This document shows, in pieces, positions 1-11,780 of a stretch of DNA of 64,000 nt. The stretch's first letter is position 1. The number at the start of each line of letters is the position of its first letter. Origin of the DNA: Ixodes scapularis (lineage: Eukaryota; Arthropoda; Arachnida; Ixodida; Ixodidae); assembly GCF_016920785.2 (NCBI RefSeq), contig NW_024609835.1, forward strand, positions 178,247,109-178,311,108. The letters run 5' to 3'. The translations under genes were made by a program, and so were the position numbers. Under the pieces are notes generated by a model. The model had not been told where the DNA came from. It ran no database searches and saw only the letters and a list, made by a program, of their open reading frames with translations.

Positions 1-455
1 TTGTATTTTTTATTTATTATGTTCCCGTGATCTCTACTGTTCCCAAATATGCACATATGGAACACTGTCAAAATATTTCAAAGGGCCTTTGAAAAGCGCG
101 ACCCGCCATAACGCCCATCTGGCATGAGTGGAGAGACCTCGCTAGAACAGAAAGATAAGAACGTGTTTCAAACAAAATACTCTCCTCGATTTTTTTTTTC
201 TTTTTTTACCTCTGGTTTTTATTGCATCACTGCTACAGCTAAGGTGGGCGGCACGACTGAGAATGTGTTATCTTGGAACCTCCTCTCGTTTTATCAGCGG
301 AGTATGAAGCCTCCGCAATCGATTGCTCCTATCGGTTTGCTTCTCCTTTCAGGAGGTCTCTGAGTGGTGAAGCTAGATTGCGGGCAAGATCGAAGAGACC
401 GCTAAAGCCACGCGTTACAAGCGGTAAGAAAAAAATTGGGTTGTGTGTATGTTTA
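1..455. other. No recognised feature
   Basis: The stretch is AT-rich with a poly-T run near 189-207. The short open frames have no recognisable domain and look like chance frames. I see nothing I can name. Confidence 0.5.
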
Positions 456-469
456 TACAGCCTAGAACT

Positions 470-761
470 TGGTCTGCCTCACAGGGGCGACGAGTCTCCC
501 AGCTGTAGATGAGAACATATCATGTAAGACGCTTTGCAGCAACTATGCACGGGCGCAGCCACAACCAATTTTCAATTTTTTGTTTCCACCTGTTACGTTT
601 ACTTCACTTCATCATTACCACAACAGGGCACGCTATATCTATTTTAAATGTATGTGTTTGCGTGTGTGCACGCGCGCGCGCGTGTGTGTGTGTGTGTGTG
701 CGTATGTGCTTGCGTGCGTGCGTGCGTGCGTACGTGCGTGCGTGCGCGCGTGTGTGCGTGT

Positions 762-793
<32 letters not shown>

Positions 794-940
794 GGGGGTG
801 TACTTCTGCCCAGCATTGGACTTTGGGGAGGCTCGTCAACGCCCCATTTGATGGCTCGGCATCTGGGCAAGACAAGAGAAGGTCAGCAATGGCGGCTGTA
901 ATCCTGGCGCGTGCGCAAGTTATCTACTCTCTGTTCGCCC
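470..940 (+). repeat. Dispersed repeat, copy 1 of a local pair
   Basis: This segment shares blocks with 1150-1445 in the same order and orientation: a GGGCG-CC-A-AACC block followed by a T-rich run, CTTCACTTCATCATTA, then GGCTCGTCAACGCCC, GGCTCGGCA-CTGGGCAAGAC and GGTCAGCAATGGCGGCT. Copy 1 is longer because a GT/poly-G satellite sits inside it. No coding domain is visible. It may be a non-autonomous transposon family; no termini were found. Confidence 0.7.
655..792 (+). repeat. GT/GCGT microsatellite ending in poly-G
   Basis: Alternating TG, CG and TGCG units run from about 655 and end in 17 consecutive G at 776-792. The overlapping Cys/Val/Arg or His/Thr open frames are translations of the satellite, not genes. 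Purine-pyrimidine alternation next to a G tract could adopt Z-DNA or quadruplex forms; that is inference. Confidence 0.9.
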
Positions 941-1149
941 ATAAAGGGAAGGTGAAGCAATTGTTCGGAAAAAAAGAGTAAGTCCTTAATTACATCGCAT
1001 TTTTATCCCGTGAATCTGAATATCACGTTCGTTTTCTCCGAAAATGGAACTAAACGCGAGAAAACAGCGAAAACCTCCTACCAGTTGTTACGTCATACCC
1101 AGATCTTTCGGCTGCCAAGAGCGTGTCGCTCGTGTGGGCAGCCCGTGGA

Positions 1150-1445
1150 ATTCTAAACTTGCAGGTATAGACGCTTTCAGGGAGCTCTGCATGGGCGCCG
1201 CCATAACCGATCTTCAGTTTTTTTGTTCTTTTTTTCTCTTATTCGATTAGCTTCACTTCATCATTAACATTACAAGCAAGGCAATTGCCATTTTATATTT
1301 TATTGCGTCCTTTTCCTCAATACTGGCTTTTGTGGTGGCTCGTCAACGCCCGATTCAGTGGCTCGGCAGCTGGGCAAGACAAAAGGAAGGTCAGCAATGG
1401 CGGCTCTAATCTGGCGAGTGTGTAAAGCGTCTATCTTCCGCCGCA
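1150..1445 (+). repeat. Dispersed repeat, copy 2 of a local pair
   Basis: It matches the blocks described for 470-940, including the CTTCACTTCATCATTA block and GGTCAGCAATGGCGGCT, in direct orientation. The (GT)n/poly-G insert of copy 1 is absent here and replaced by about 55 AT-rich bases. The two copies may result from local duplication or from separate insertions of one family. Confidence 0.7.
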
Positions 1446-2120
1446 CTGACACCAGTCGTGGCGTCTTTCTTTGACCTTTCTGAAAATAGCAAGAGTGCGC
1501 CTGCATAGCTTTTATAGGCGCATAAGATGCCCGAGAGCGGAGATTTAAAGTCTCTGGATATGACGTCACGCTCCGGGAAGAGAGGACTTCAGCGGTGCTT
1601 GGAAAATAATTTTCTGCATTCTACGTGCACCAAGTTGAAAAAGTAATCTCGACATTCGTGATCCCAGATGCCAAATGAAGACGATTTATGTGTTTGCCTT
1701 CAAATACAGAGCCACGACGCTGCAGTCAAAGCTGCAAGCGCAAGCTAGATCCGCACTCCTGGCTTTCAGACGAGTCTTTCTCGCGCTTGCGCACCTTCTG
1801 CGGAGAAATGTTTCAAAGCTGTGACCTCGTGCTCTCGTGGTTGTTGCACCGACTGCAACCTCAGCTAAAAAGTGTACGGAGTATAGCGTTACACTAGCAT
1901 GGTGGAGGCAAGAGAAACAATTAACCTGTTTTGGGTGTGCGTGTATTATGCATGCGTTATGATTTCTTATGCTTGGTTACGGGGATATTTGGGTGGTTGC
2001 ATTGCAAGCATGAACCGTGTGGTCCGTCGAGTTCATCCGAATGATGAAAAAAATTAAAGCCGTTTACAAATCCCTGCAACGCCGAATTGGAGCGCAGCTC
2101 TTGAGGAGGAGTAGGGAAGG
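1446..2120. other. No recognised feature
   Basis: Mixed-composition DNA without a recognisable domain, structural RNA or repeat. Confidence 0.4.
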
Positions 2121-2275
2121 GTGCTGAGGGGGGTCACGTCACCCGCGGGTAGTCACGTGACCCCGGGGGGTCACGTTATCTCGGGGGGGGGGGGTCACGT
2201 GATGTCGGGGGGGGGGGGTCACGTGACACCCCCCCCCCCCGGTTACGCCGACGCCGACGCCGACGCCGCTCAGGC
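2121..2275 (+). repeat. GTCACGTGA/poly-G minisatellite plus (GCCGAC)n
   Basis: Units of GTCACGTGA or GTCACGT alternate with G or C runs of 6 to 14 bases. They are followed by about four GCCGAC hexamers and a short GAGCTGCGCTCT palindrome near 2292. The 61-residue glycine-rich open frame here is the repeat translated. The CACGTG core is shared with arrays at 39.9 and 44.8 kb. Confidence 0.85.
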
Positions 2276-3147
2276 TGGAAAAGGGCCCCTAAGAGCTGCG
2301 CTCTAAAAAGAAATCTTAAATGTATTCAAAACTTGAGTGTGTAAAAAGAAACGAGCTCGCTGTGGTGGTGCAACTTCGCGGAGATCTGTCTGAAGTGACC
2401 TAGGTTATCCGAGCACGTGTCGCTGGCAAGGGCAGACCATGCCGTGCACTCCAGATATGGGGGAGAGCGCCGTCTGAGGGCGCTACGCTCGCTTCGCCTT
2501 ACATAGGAGGCGGCGTCACAATGGGACTTATATAGGCGGTGACGTCACATCGCGCGACGCTTCTCCGGACGCGGGAGGTGTCTCCCGGCGGTGACGTCAG
2601 CTATGTCACGCGATGCATTACCGCGAGGGGAGGAGATCTCTCGCGCCCGCTACGCCGTCTATTGCTTGCTGTGCAAAGTCCTGACCTCGTACGCCCGCCG
2701 CGTTATCCGTTGGCAGGTTGTGATTTACCCCCTGATGTCGTGAGATCTCGTGGGGAAATACCCTTCATCATCCGAGCGCTAACTGGACGCGCAGACAGTC
2801 GCCTAGTACCGCAATTACGCTTGGTCGAGCTTCATGAGCTATCGTTCGGCTCCTGCTCGTTGCGCCGAGCGAAGACGTCGGGATGCAGATCGCCACTCTG
2901 GGTTCCGACCGCACCGTTTTCTGAATCTCGCTAACTAGAATTATTTGTGACTGTCGTTTTTCCCTGACCAAAGTCTGCGAAGTATGTTTATTCTAAACGT
3001 TACATTTTGCACGGTGCATACTATTAAAGGGTTTATTATTTCAAGATTGTTTATCATGAGATGCAGATTTTGCGACTGACAGATTATGTTAACGATATTT
3101 TCGGTATAATTATTTTTGAATGCGTTTTAATTCGTTACCAATGAAGC
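2276..3147. other. CpG-rich stretch, possible promoter, no gene
   Basis: From about 2340 to 2900 the sequence is CpG-rich. It has a TATA-like CTTATATAGG at 2526-2535 followed by TGACGTCA at 2540-2547 and again near 2592. A TATA box beside CRE-like sites could be a promoter, but no coding exon with a recognisable product lies downstream. The 131-residue frame at 2539-2934 is unrecognised and starts within this block. Confidence 0.3.
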
Positions 3148-3310
3148 GCTCGTTTTGACAAAAACCCTGAGGTGTCTTTCGTTTGTCAGTTGTCGCGTGC
3201 AACGCTCTCATTGTTCCGAAGCGCTGACGTGAGCACCACGCGCCAACCTCTCCCTCTCTCCCCGGTGCTGACAAACTGACAGACACTGTCGGGTTTTCGT
3301 CAAAACGAGC
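3148..3310. mobile_element. Short foldback/MITE-like inverted repeat
   Basis: The ends are inverted copies: GCTCGTTTTGACAAAAACCC at the left and GGGTTTTCGTCAAAACGAGC at the right, continuing inward with related TGTCTTTCGTTTGTCAG and CTGACAAACTGACAGACA segments. The unpaired centre is about 80 bp. There is no coding capacity, and no target-site duplication is evident. A MITE is the simplest reading. Confidence 0.65.
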
Positions 3311-3370
3311 CTTTTCTTTTTCGGCAAGGTAAGGCGCACAGCTGAAGCGGAGCTAGACTAGAGGATGCCC

Positions 3371-3604
3371 AGCGCAACACCTCCCAGATAACAAAGCCGT
3401 AGTGCTGAATAGGACGGCGTCATCAGGGAACGCCAACGTTGGACAAACATTGGAAACGAGTGCTGCGTCAGCGCTCGACTTCGAGTCACGTTTGAGCTGA
3501 ACGTTGACGCAATCGTCGTGTTCAATCTGTGCCCCGCGTTAGCCTTCTCTGATGACGTCATCTCATTCAGCACTACGGCTTTGTTATCTAGGAGGCGTCG
3601 CGGC
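3371..3604. mobile_element. Foldback/MITE-like inverted repeat, about 230 bp
   Basis: Left arm 3381-3424 and right arm 3549-3594 are inverted copies. The core AGATAACAAAGCCGTAGTGC is exact, with looser matches outward to GCGCAACACCTCC / GGAGGCGTCGCG. The arms enclose TGACGTCA on the right side. No protein is encoded. It starts only about 60 bp after the preceding foldback. Confidence 0.75.
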
Positions 3605-5754
3605 GAGGAGGAAGGCGTGCGTTCTCAGTTGCCTCTCTGCCGTCGCCGGTTGTTCTTCGCTCTGGGTTTCCGTGGTGGCGGTGCGTGGGCTGTGATGTGT
3701 GTGTGCAGTTAAAACGACGGATGCGGTTAACTCCGCGAGTGATATAGATGCGGTTCCTTCCACAAGTGGTATGGATTGGGTTCTTTCCAGGAGTTATATA
3801 ACCGACTTTATCCAAAGGCGTCGACGTACCCGGACAGGCGGAGTACAAAAAAAAAAAAAAGAGAAATTACAGGAAGATCTGTTGGCGGATTCTTGGGGAA
3901 TCCGTTAGCATGACCCTTGGGAAACACTAACACGGACCCCGTAACCAATCCAAAAAAGGCAGAAAAATATAGAGGAAGCAAAAAAGAGAAAGCCAAAAGA
4001 ACGAAGTGAAGGGGTCAGCGTTAGCGTTTCCCCCGAGGGTGACGGGTGCGGCAGCTCCAAGTGTCATGCTAATGCATTCCCGAAGAATCTAACAATGGAA
4101 CTTCTTGTCATATTTTGCGCTAATGTTATTTTACTGTGTCATATATATATAGTTTTATGTACGGACTATGTCCAGGGTGCAGGCTATCGAAGGAAAAACT
4201 TTATTTTTTTTCGGTTGAAATTCGCCCTTGCAAACTGAGTGTGGACTAAAGTTGGGAAAATACGGAAAGTGTGATCAAATATGACTTCTATATGCATTTT
4301 GTGCTTGTACACAGCCTTGTAAGACCTATCTATGATTTATGTAGCATCGAGTTGCACTTAACGTTATTTTGTTACGCTCCAGCGTAACGCATTGGGCATA
4401 AAATCTAGCTCTAACAAAACCTGCTCAATCCCCCAAAATTTAAGCAACCCTAAAAAAAATTCTATCAAATTTTATGTATGCTAACCTCTTACTGGTACGA
4501 ATTGATTTTTTATCAGGTGCAAGGTTGCAACAAATTGGTTTGTTAAACAACAAATGGCACGAAAGCAAGCCAACATATGCTGCCAAAGTATGCTCAACCA
4601 GCTAGCCTACCTGAATATTTTAGGTCACACCGGTCGACATGGTGGCAGCCATTTATTGCCATCGATCTTCTTCTTGGTAAGTATTTTTCCAGTGGAAAGG
4701 GACATAAGATTTGTCCTGGTTACATAGCGTTATTCTAGAAGTGTCTCTTTAGTTTCCTTCCTATATATTTTTCTTTTATAAAAAGGTCTTTGAGAGTAAG
4801 GGATGAAACAAAAAGTAGAATCTACCAACACTTTGTTACAAAGAGTACAATCGAAAGACGTGATCAAGCAAAGGCACCGTCTGCGAAATAACTTTTCTGA
4901 CACAACGCGCTCCGCACAACATATTCCGACTAAACTTGTTCGTGCGCCCAACGTACAAAGTAAACAAACACGCGCGCAATTTCCAACGCCTTATCTTGCG
5001 GCGTGGTTTCTAGGGAATACATTCTTCGTGTTCTTTTATCTTATTTATTTTTATAATCCCTGTCTTTCGAGGGCAAATTTGAATCAAACTACGCGTGAAT
5101 CAAAAAGAGTCCGCGAATAGTCGGACTCATTTGAAAAGCCTCGTGGAACTACGCTTTTAAATTATCCTTCTCCGCAAAAAAAAAAGAGCTTGCCACAAAA
5201 AAAAAAAAGAAAGAAAAAGAGATAACGTGTGTGAGCCCCGAGACGCGGAGTGAGCGCAGTTGTACTCGCTTCGCCGCAGGCATTATCAGTCGCACCGCAC
5301 ACGTCGCGAATGCTCTCAGGTGAACTGCAGCGCATACATTCCCCAGTCGTACCGTCGTCGCACAATGCTCAAGTCCGCACTCCTGGCGTTCGTGGGGTCC
5401 TACTACACAAACGATAATATACCTCGCGCTTGTAATCGCCCGAAAGAACCTCCGAGAAGTGGAAGCGTGCACGTAGCGCGGCTCTTTGGGAGGTACTTCG
5501 CGGGAGAGTCTGATGGCCTCGCGTTGCTCGTACGTGTCTTCAAAACGTTACGGTTAAATGATTTTCTAACATGCGTAAACATAAAGAAGGCGAATTCTTG
5601 TATTTAAGGTTGCAATGTAAGTTTTCAACTTTGAAAACTGCACTTATCGAAACAAGACAGTGTTCGGTCACGTAGTCAATCTCTGCAAACGAAAGACGAT
5701 ATATGATAATGACACAGCATATGTCTTGCCTTAATAGTATTTTACTAAGTAGTA
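3605..5754. other. No recognised feature
   Basis: Mostly AT-rich DNA with poly-A runs at 3847-3860, 5176-5185 and 5197-5208. Several frames of 60 to 115 codons occur; none shows a domain I recognise. Nothing supports a gene call. Confidence 0.4.
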
Positions 5755-5905
5755 AAATATTAGTAAAGGTATATAGAGCGCACACAGAGGCGACGACGGA
5801 AAGAAGAATACAAAACCAACGCTCGTCCTCTGCTCTTCTCTCCGTCTTCGTCTCTCTGTGCGCTGTATTTACCTTTACTAGACATGAACCAACTCGCCTG
5901 CATCA
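5755..5905. mobile_element. Inverted repeat resembling Penelope-element ends
   Basis: The arms at about 5759-5807 and 5836-5881 are inverted near-copies, reading AGTAAAGGTA, AGCGCACA-AGAG and GACGA-GACGGA in both directions. Each arm resembles the terminal segment of the Penelope-like element at 59.85-59.91 kb: GCGCT-GTCCT, then a CTTC-TCGTC block, a CTCT tract and GCGCT. The following ATGAACCAACTCGCC resembles the leader near 60.86 kb. I read it as two element ends joined head to head, without coding sequence. Confidence 0.45.
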
Positions 5906-7226
5906 CCACTTTAGTTCACTAAAATATTCTTTGGGTCCGAGCAGGCCTTGCCCGTTCGACACATATTCATCAATCTGTTAGCACTAGGCTGATACAAATA
6001 AAATGGCTTCATTAGGTAAGGATTATTCAATATTTTTACATTCGTCCTTTTAATTACAGTACTCATAGTACATCCCGCCACGTAATCATTATACGCAGTG
6101 TTGCCCCGGGGGTAAAAATATATAGTGTTCCGTTATGGAACTTGCTCCCCCCTCGGCCATGTTTGTCTTGAACTAGTAGTTAGTGTTTTATTAAATGGTT
6201 CAATAATAAGAAACATCGATGGGGTACAACACACCGACCAAAAATACGCGGGTGCATCCCGAGGCGGTCGTCATTATCATAACGGAAACCGGAGAAAAAA
6301 GTCGATCGCCGAGTCTCGCTACCCCAGGGAAATCATGAAAGCAACCAGAAACCGCTAAATTGAGTTACACAAGTCGTACTACTCAGCGGTTAGACCACTG
6401 CAATCACTCTACACGGAGGTATTTCAACGATTACGAGAGAGAGAGAAAGAAAGTGAGGGATGGTCATGAGTTCTTCACTGATCTTAAAGTGCGAGGTGTT
6501 GTCAACCTTGACCGTTCCTTCACATATATCCCTCTACAGCCAAACATAACGCTACATTATTCCTTATATCTGCGCATTCATAAAGATGTCGAATTCCGGG
6601 CGGCAAGTCATGCAAACGTGTTGAAAGCCGAAATGTGTGTCGTCCGCATATGCCTTTCGTATAGATTTCTTTTGTTCACATGTAGCATAATTAGTCTTCC
6701 CGTCGGTGTCATTGATAACAACAACACGCATATGACAACGTCCTAGCAGCCATTTTTAAGGGTCCGGCGATTAAAACACAAAATGGAACAGAGGCCCTCG
6801 TTTTTTCTAAAACGGGACCCCCAACTGTCGAGAGGCTTTCGGACTAGAACAGCAGATAAGCAGGCAGAGGTGGGGCTCGGAATAACGACGGGGGGCACAT
6901 AACCGGAGCGATAAGACCACTGGGCAGGGCAATCAATCTCGCGCGAGATGCGAGCTCCGCGGGCTCCCGAAAAGCGCCGTCCTCGCCTTGTCGCTCAGGC
7001 TCGTCGTGCTCGGCCATGCATTCGTCCAGCACGCACGTCTTCTCGCGAGAGCGACATGCCGGAGCTAGGCCGGAAGACGCCTCATCCTTCGAGTGTGCCT
7101 AGACTACAGAGTGTTTCCAATTGCTCTATCTGAGTCGCGCGGTTTATGGGCGGCTTTTGCCACACAAGCTGCGAAGATGAGGCGGAAGTGTCGATCGTCT
7201 ACAAGCGTCTCCAAGCGTGACTCACG
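5906..7226. other. No recognised feature
   Basis: AT-rich to 6800, then CpG-richer (6840-7130). The 128-residue frame at 6360-6746 and the Arg/Pro-rich frame at 6948-7133 have no recognisable domain. Nothing else is seen. Confidence 0.4.
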
Positions 7227-7759
7227 GCCGTATTCTTAAACAGGCCTCGACTCGACACTCCACCACGACTCACTGGAGTGGAGGAAATCAGATCGCCTCC
7301 ACTCGAGGAGCCATCGGGCTTCACAGAGGCGCCTCGGCGTTTCCTCGGCTGAGGAGCTCCTCGAGAACACTTCCTCCACTCGAGGAAACTTGAGGAGACG
7401 TGAAAGGCGTCTGTTTACGAGGTTAAGTTGAAAACAATATTGTGGTGTGAATTATAAACATATTAGTTCATTTTATTTGAAGGGACACATTTTACTAACA
7501 TTGAATTGGGAGTCTGCAAGACTTCTGCTTCGCAGCGCGCATGTTTTATGCGTTGCGGCCGGTTCTCGGACAAACAGCCACAAGCGTTCTCCAGTCTGGC
7601 AACGGTGGCGGCCGCTCTCCAGCTTTTGCGTCGCAGAGGCAGCTGTAACTCGCCACCGTCGTTCGTCTCTGCGTCTCGCCCGTTCTTCTCCGTCTCACCG
7701 TTTATCTGCTTCGCTGTCACCGCCTAGAACGAGCATTTTCACCCTTCCTCTTTCTTCAT

Positions 7760-8020
7760 AGTCCTACTAGAGTGCCTTGCCCTACAACGATGTCGTTCAA
7801 CGAAAGTGACAAGAAGGGGCGAGTGGTTCCACGAAGGAGGGGAGCTTCTTCGTCGTTTTACTAACAACTCCCCGAAAGAAGCTAAAATTGACGCGTAGAA
7901 GAGTGTGCACCAAGTATAAGCGCCAGCCGCATGTCCGCCCACGAGTGTTGGGACCACGGTAAACCCAAGTGGAGGAAAACAGGCTCCAAGAAGAATCAGG
8001 GCATCCACGCAACAGGTGTG
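7760..8020 (+). pseudogene. Myb/SANT-like Harbinger accessory protein relic
   Basis: Near 7946-8014 the + strand reads CWDHGKPKWRKTGSKKNQ followed by GIHATG. This resembles the third helix and trailing segment of Myb/SANT-type DNA-binding domains of Harbinger accessory proteins, where a CWDNLKTKWRK-like string is typical. In that family the protein escorts the transposase to the element ends. The upstream part, with a possible start at 7790, is in other frames and has stops, so the domain is broken. A possible splice donor, ACAG|GTGTGT, follows at about 8012-8021. The assignment rests on about 25 residues plus its position inside the element. Confidence 0.5.
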
Positions 8021-9635
8021 TAAGCAATTTCTATATTCGGGCAGAATAACGCAACGGGTTCGCAAAATCACATGACAGGACGTGTGTACTAAATAACTCT
8101 GCAAGGGACTTTGCTGTGGCCACCTGCAGCTTGTCAATCACGTTACTGTCGAGGCCGTAGGTGGGCTGTGACGGTGAATTGTCGCTATGTTTGGTGATTC
8201 TTGTGCCGACATCGACAACTTACTTTGCGTGTTCTGCTATATCCAAGCGAAAATTACGCTGCGAACATTCTGGTTGCGCCACACTACCTTAGCCTCCGGC
8301 CCCTTTCTTGAGATTAGAGAGGCAACCTGGACGTATAAAAAAAAACGCGACGCACGAAACTGACACTGGTGCACGTAGAAGTTACGCTAAGTGGGAGTTT
8401 CGACTATGTCAATTAGACCTAGCACCTCATCTCCTTGTGTGCTAATCTTTTGAAGAAAAAAGAATCTTGTGCAGGTTTAATTGACTACCAGCTCTCATTT
8501 CTTAATTGTAACCTCCTCAGAAATGCCATTATGTGAATATGATACGTGCTGGAGTCCAGTTGTTGACAGATGCCTCTTTTCAGGTGTCCATGTTAGCGTG
8601 CAACCATTGTCATTTATTTGTGAGGTTAACCAGCGCATTGTACTGGCATGATTAAGCTGGCACAAATTTAATATGGGTAGAAGTATACATTATTGATTTG
8701 AAAAGTTGTGTGTCTACAATATGACTGTTGTCGATGATCACATTAAGCTACTCCAGTATTTTCCAAGCATATCAAGAAACAGCACAGGTATGACATCACA
8801 TGTTTCGCATTTATTTCTTCCAGTTAAGTGTCGAACAACAAATTGTACCGCATAAGTTGTAGTATGATTTGTTTTTCTTTCTGCGTTGTGCCCTTTACAT
8901 CTCAACTCATGGATGCTGTCACACGATATTCTTCGGCCTTTCATTGCAGGAAGGGGCACTGGTGTCGCACCCGCTGAACAATGAGCCCGTCCCTCCATCT
9001 TGTGGGGGCACTGGTGTCCCACATGGCAATGCGGCTGCCAAGCCCGTACAACAGTGGCAGCGCCCGCGCTGGTTGGCCGGTGCTCTCAATGCTGCCAGCC
9101 GCCATTCCCGAAGCCACAGTGAACGAGCATGATGCCTGGTAAAAGTTTTCGATTGCATTTGCTACGTACCCATGAAGGTTGGTTGCTACTTGATCACACA
9201 GCTTCCAATGTTTATTTTTAAAAAGTCTATCTATGCTCTTCCGTTTATTATTTCGATTTGGCATACTGTCTCGTAGGAACGCTAAAAACTGAGACAAGAA
9301 GCCACATTTTCATGAATGCGACTGTTAGGGGTGCCACGTAGGAACACAGTAAATTCCTTGGGTCTGGATAATGACATGTTTATTGACAAATACACCACAC
9401 GTGTGCCCGAGGGCCAACAAGGTCCGAGATAACAGCGCTGTTTCTTTTGACGGTATCACAATTTGGAGTCTGCCCTGCCGCTACTGACAGTATCACGGAA
9501 AGGAAAGGGTCAGAACAAGGAAGGAAATCTTTCATGTTTACCAACAGTTGGCATTTAACATTTCTGTATGAGGTCGTTGTGACAGTTTCTACCAGTTCTC
9601 CGGTGTCTTCACCGAGCCTGTAAGACTCGGGGTCA

Positions 9636-9974
9636 ATGTGTTGTGCTTGCCTAGATTCACCTGCCTCACCGCTGCTGGACTGGGGTGGCATCATGGAGGT
9701 TGCGGTTGCTGCGCCACCAACCAAGCCTCTGTCTCCTCAGCCGCCACGTGTGGTTGTCCGAGTGAAGACAACTAAAGGCCGCACCAACTGGAGGAGATGC
9801 ACCTGCTGCAGGTGGAGCTACGTCAGTGTCAGGTTGCCTATTAACAGACGCAGGCCAAGGTTTTCCATCATCAGCAGCGTAACAAGCTGGTTCGAGCTTG
9901 AGCTGCTTCAGCTCAACAAACTAATCACGCTGCAACAACTGCTTGTTCTCGGGGCCCAGCCACAACAGTAGGCT
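9636..9974 (+). pseudogene. Possible C-terminal exon of the Harbinger accessory protein
   Basis: An open frame on + ends in a Leu/Gln-rich tail, LELLQLNKLITLQQLLVLGA at about 9898-9957, which looks like a short coiled coil. Accessory Myb-like proteins of Harbinger elements often end in a Gln/Leu-rich coiled coil, and the location between the Myb-like relic and the transposase fits. The Pro/Thr/Val-rich part before it (about 9650-9800) is not recognisable. The opposite strand has a frame of similar length, so coding status is uncertain. Confidence 0.3.
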
Positions 9975-10379
9975 GATTTTTTCGATTTGTTTCATCTTCC
10001 TCTTTAGTAATTACAATGTTTTACATTCTCCTTTGTGTTTAAGAATGCTTTATTAAAGTCTGTAACTTGCTTCATTTTATCCCTGACCTGAAGTTGTTAC
10101 AAGTATTGACCGTATCTCGTTCGTTAAAGCCTAGCATTTTTTTAACTTGTTTCTCGATTTGCTATTTGTAGTGAACATTTTATGCAGAGGGGCAGTTACG
10201 TCAGCTTTAAATCTATTCTTTTAAAACTTAAAAAGTAACCGAGTATTTTTTTTCTTACTAATTACATTGTTTGTATCTTTAGACAACGGGAAGTTAGTCA
10301 GCCCCAGTGAGCAACTTATCTCCACTGTAGACGAGATATTCAGCCAGTGTCGTACCACAGCTATCCTGGGGTCTTTAAC

Positions 10380-10556
10380 TTAAATCACAGTAGTGATACA
10401 CAACCGCATGCTGTTACAATGTTCGTCCACATCGATACAGGCAGAGGCAGAGATTGAACCCAAGATTCCTATGTTCAGCTGTGCGAGCTTTCACTCCACG
10501 TGCTCCAAGCTGTGATCCGTTAATGCAGTCGGCCACCGATCCCCTTGATGGAAATT
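10380..10556 (-). mobile_element. tRNA-derived SINE, diverged copy
   Basis: Read on the - strand there is an A-box-like GGTGGCCGACTGC near 10540 and a B-box-like GGGTTCAATCTC near 10455, followed by a tail that aligns by eye with the SINE at 19449-19638 (GTCCA-ATCGAT and ACCGCAT-type blocks). These are RNA polymerase III promoter elements inherited from a tRNA. It lies inside the Harbinger element. Confidence 0.55.
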
Positions 10557-10824
10557 AGGAATCTGTTTGAATGTACAGCCAGGTGTTCCCTAAACATTGT
10601 CACTGTTATTTATCTAATGTCTCTTTTATTATTGTGTAGTCCATGTGCAGCCTCGCTCATTAAATGCTGTTGTCACAGAGTTTTGCCATAGTTTTCATTG
10701 AGTTAAGACGTCTCATTTCGTGTCCAGGGGTTTGTGCCTCGCAATCCTCTATGAACTTGCACCGCCTACCAGAGTAAAGTCTGCACCACATTGACGAGGC
10801 TTGCCCACTGCCTTTTCATTGCAG

Positions 10825-10972
10825 AGGTGGCGCCGTGTCACAGAGCTTTTGGTTGCTTGTCCAAAGATCCCCAGGTGGTCAAATTAATCCTCAGTTCTCT
10901 GCTGGGGCGTGCCAAATGCCTGTCGTTGGTTTGGCACGTAAAACCCCCAAATTTGACTTCACTGCCTTTTCA
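10825..10972 (+). mobile_element. SINE/LINE 3' tail fragment
   Basis: The segment holds CCCCAGGTGGTCAAATTAAT, a central CT-rich block, then TTGGCACGTAAAACCCCCAA. This order is familiar to me as the 3' part of abundant tick SINEs and the LINEs that mobilise them; that comparison is from memory. No tRNA-like head is preserved upstream. Confidence 0.5.
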
Positions 10973-11780
10973 CTGCACACTACTACAGTGCCGACGTAGC
11001 AATTGGGCCCAAGTTTGCAGCTGACCACACAGTGATATAGTAATTGAGCAGCGGTTCCAGCTAAACCCTGGTACCGTGCTCACCTCATTCATGCTCGCAT
11101 TCAGTAATACGTAGTGTGATGCCATCAGTTTGAGTGCATGGGCCCTGCATGCTTGTGTAAGTAACTGTTAGGTAGGACACCCTTGACTGCCTAACATCCG
11201 AAGGTGTCCTCACAAGGAATTGCTGCGCTATTGTAATATTTATTCTAACCGAAAACTCTTCATGTGGGGTCACAGCTGCAAGACATCATTTCAGAAATTC
11301 TCATGTATAAGTTTATTTCGAACAAATGTGCACTGAACAACTCGCTGAAAAGTCTCGAGTCTGAACACGGCAAAATTTTGAGTTATTTTAATGTAATTAC
11401 CTGAAGCTTCTCGCTTTCTTTCTATCCTGCTACTCCCCTGCTTTGTGCGATGACAAATATTGAATTGTTCTCGAGCAAAATGTTTCCACAACAAAGAGGG
11501 CAAGTTGGTCTTGCTTCTTTTGGAAGATTGATAAAACAGCAACCACCAGCATAGTTTCAAACACTGTCGTCCAGCGGGAACCTGGGTAGAACAAAGACAT
11601 TGCAACAATCTGTGGTGACCAACCAGCTGAGAAACTGGCGGATTTGTTTCGGTTCAAATTAGAAAGTGTGTGGCCATAGTATAAGGTTGATTTGTTTCTG
11701 GCCCGATTGCATTTTGAGCTTTAACATGGTCAGTGACTTGATTCTTCGGTGACCTAAGCTAAAAAGGACATGCTCTGCAT

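Noticed and set aside
604..875. His/Thr- and Pro-rich frames as a possible metal-binding peptide
   Set aside because: They are produced by the GT/poly-G satellite read on the other strand.
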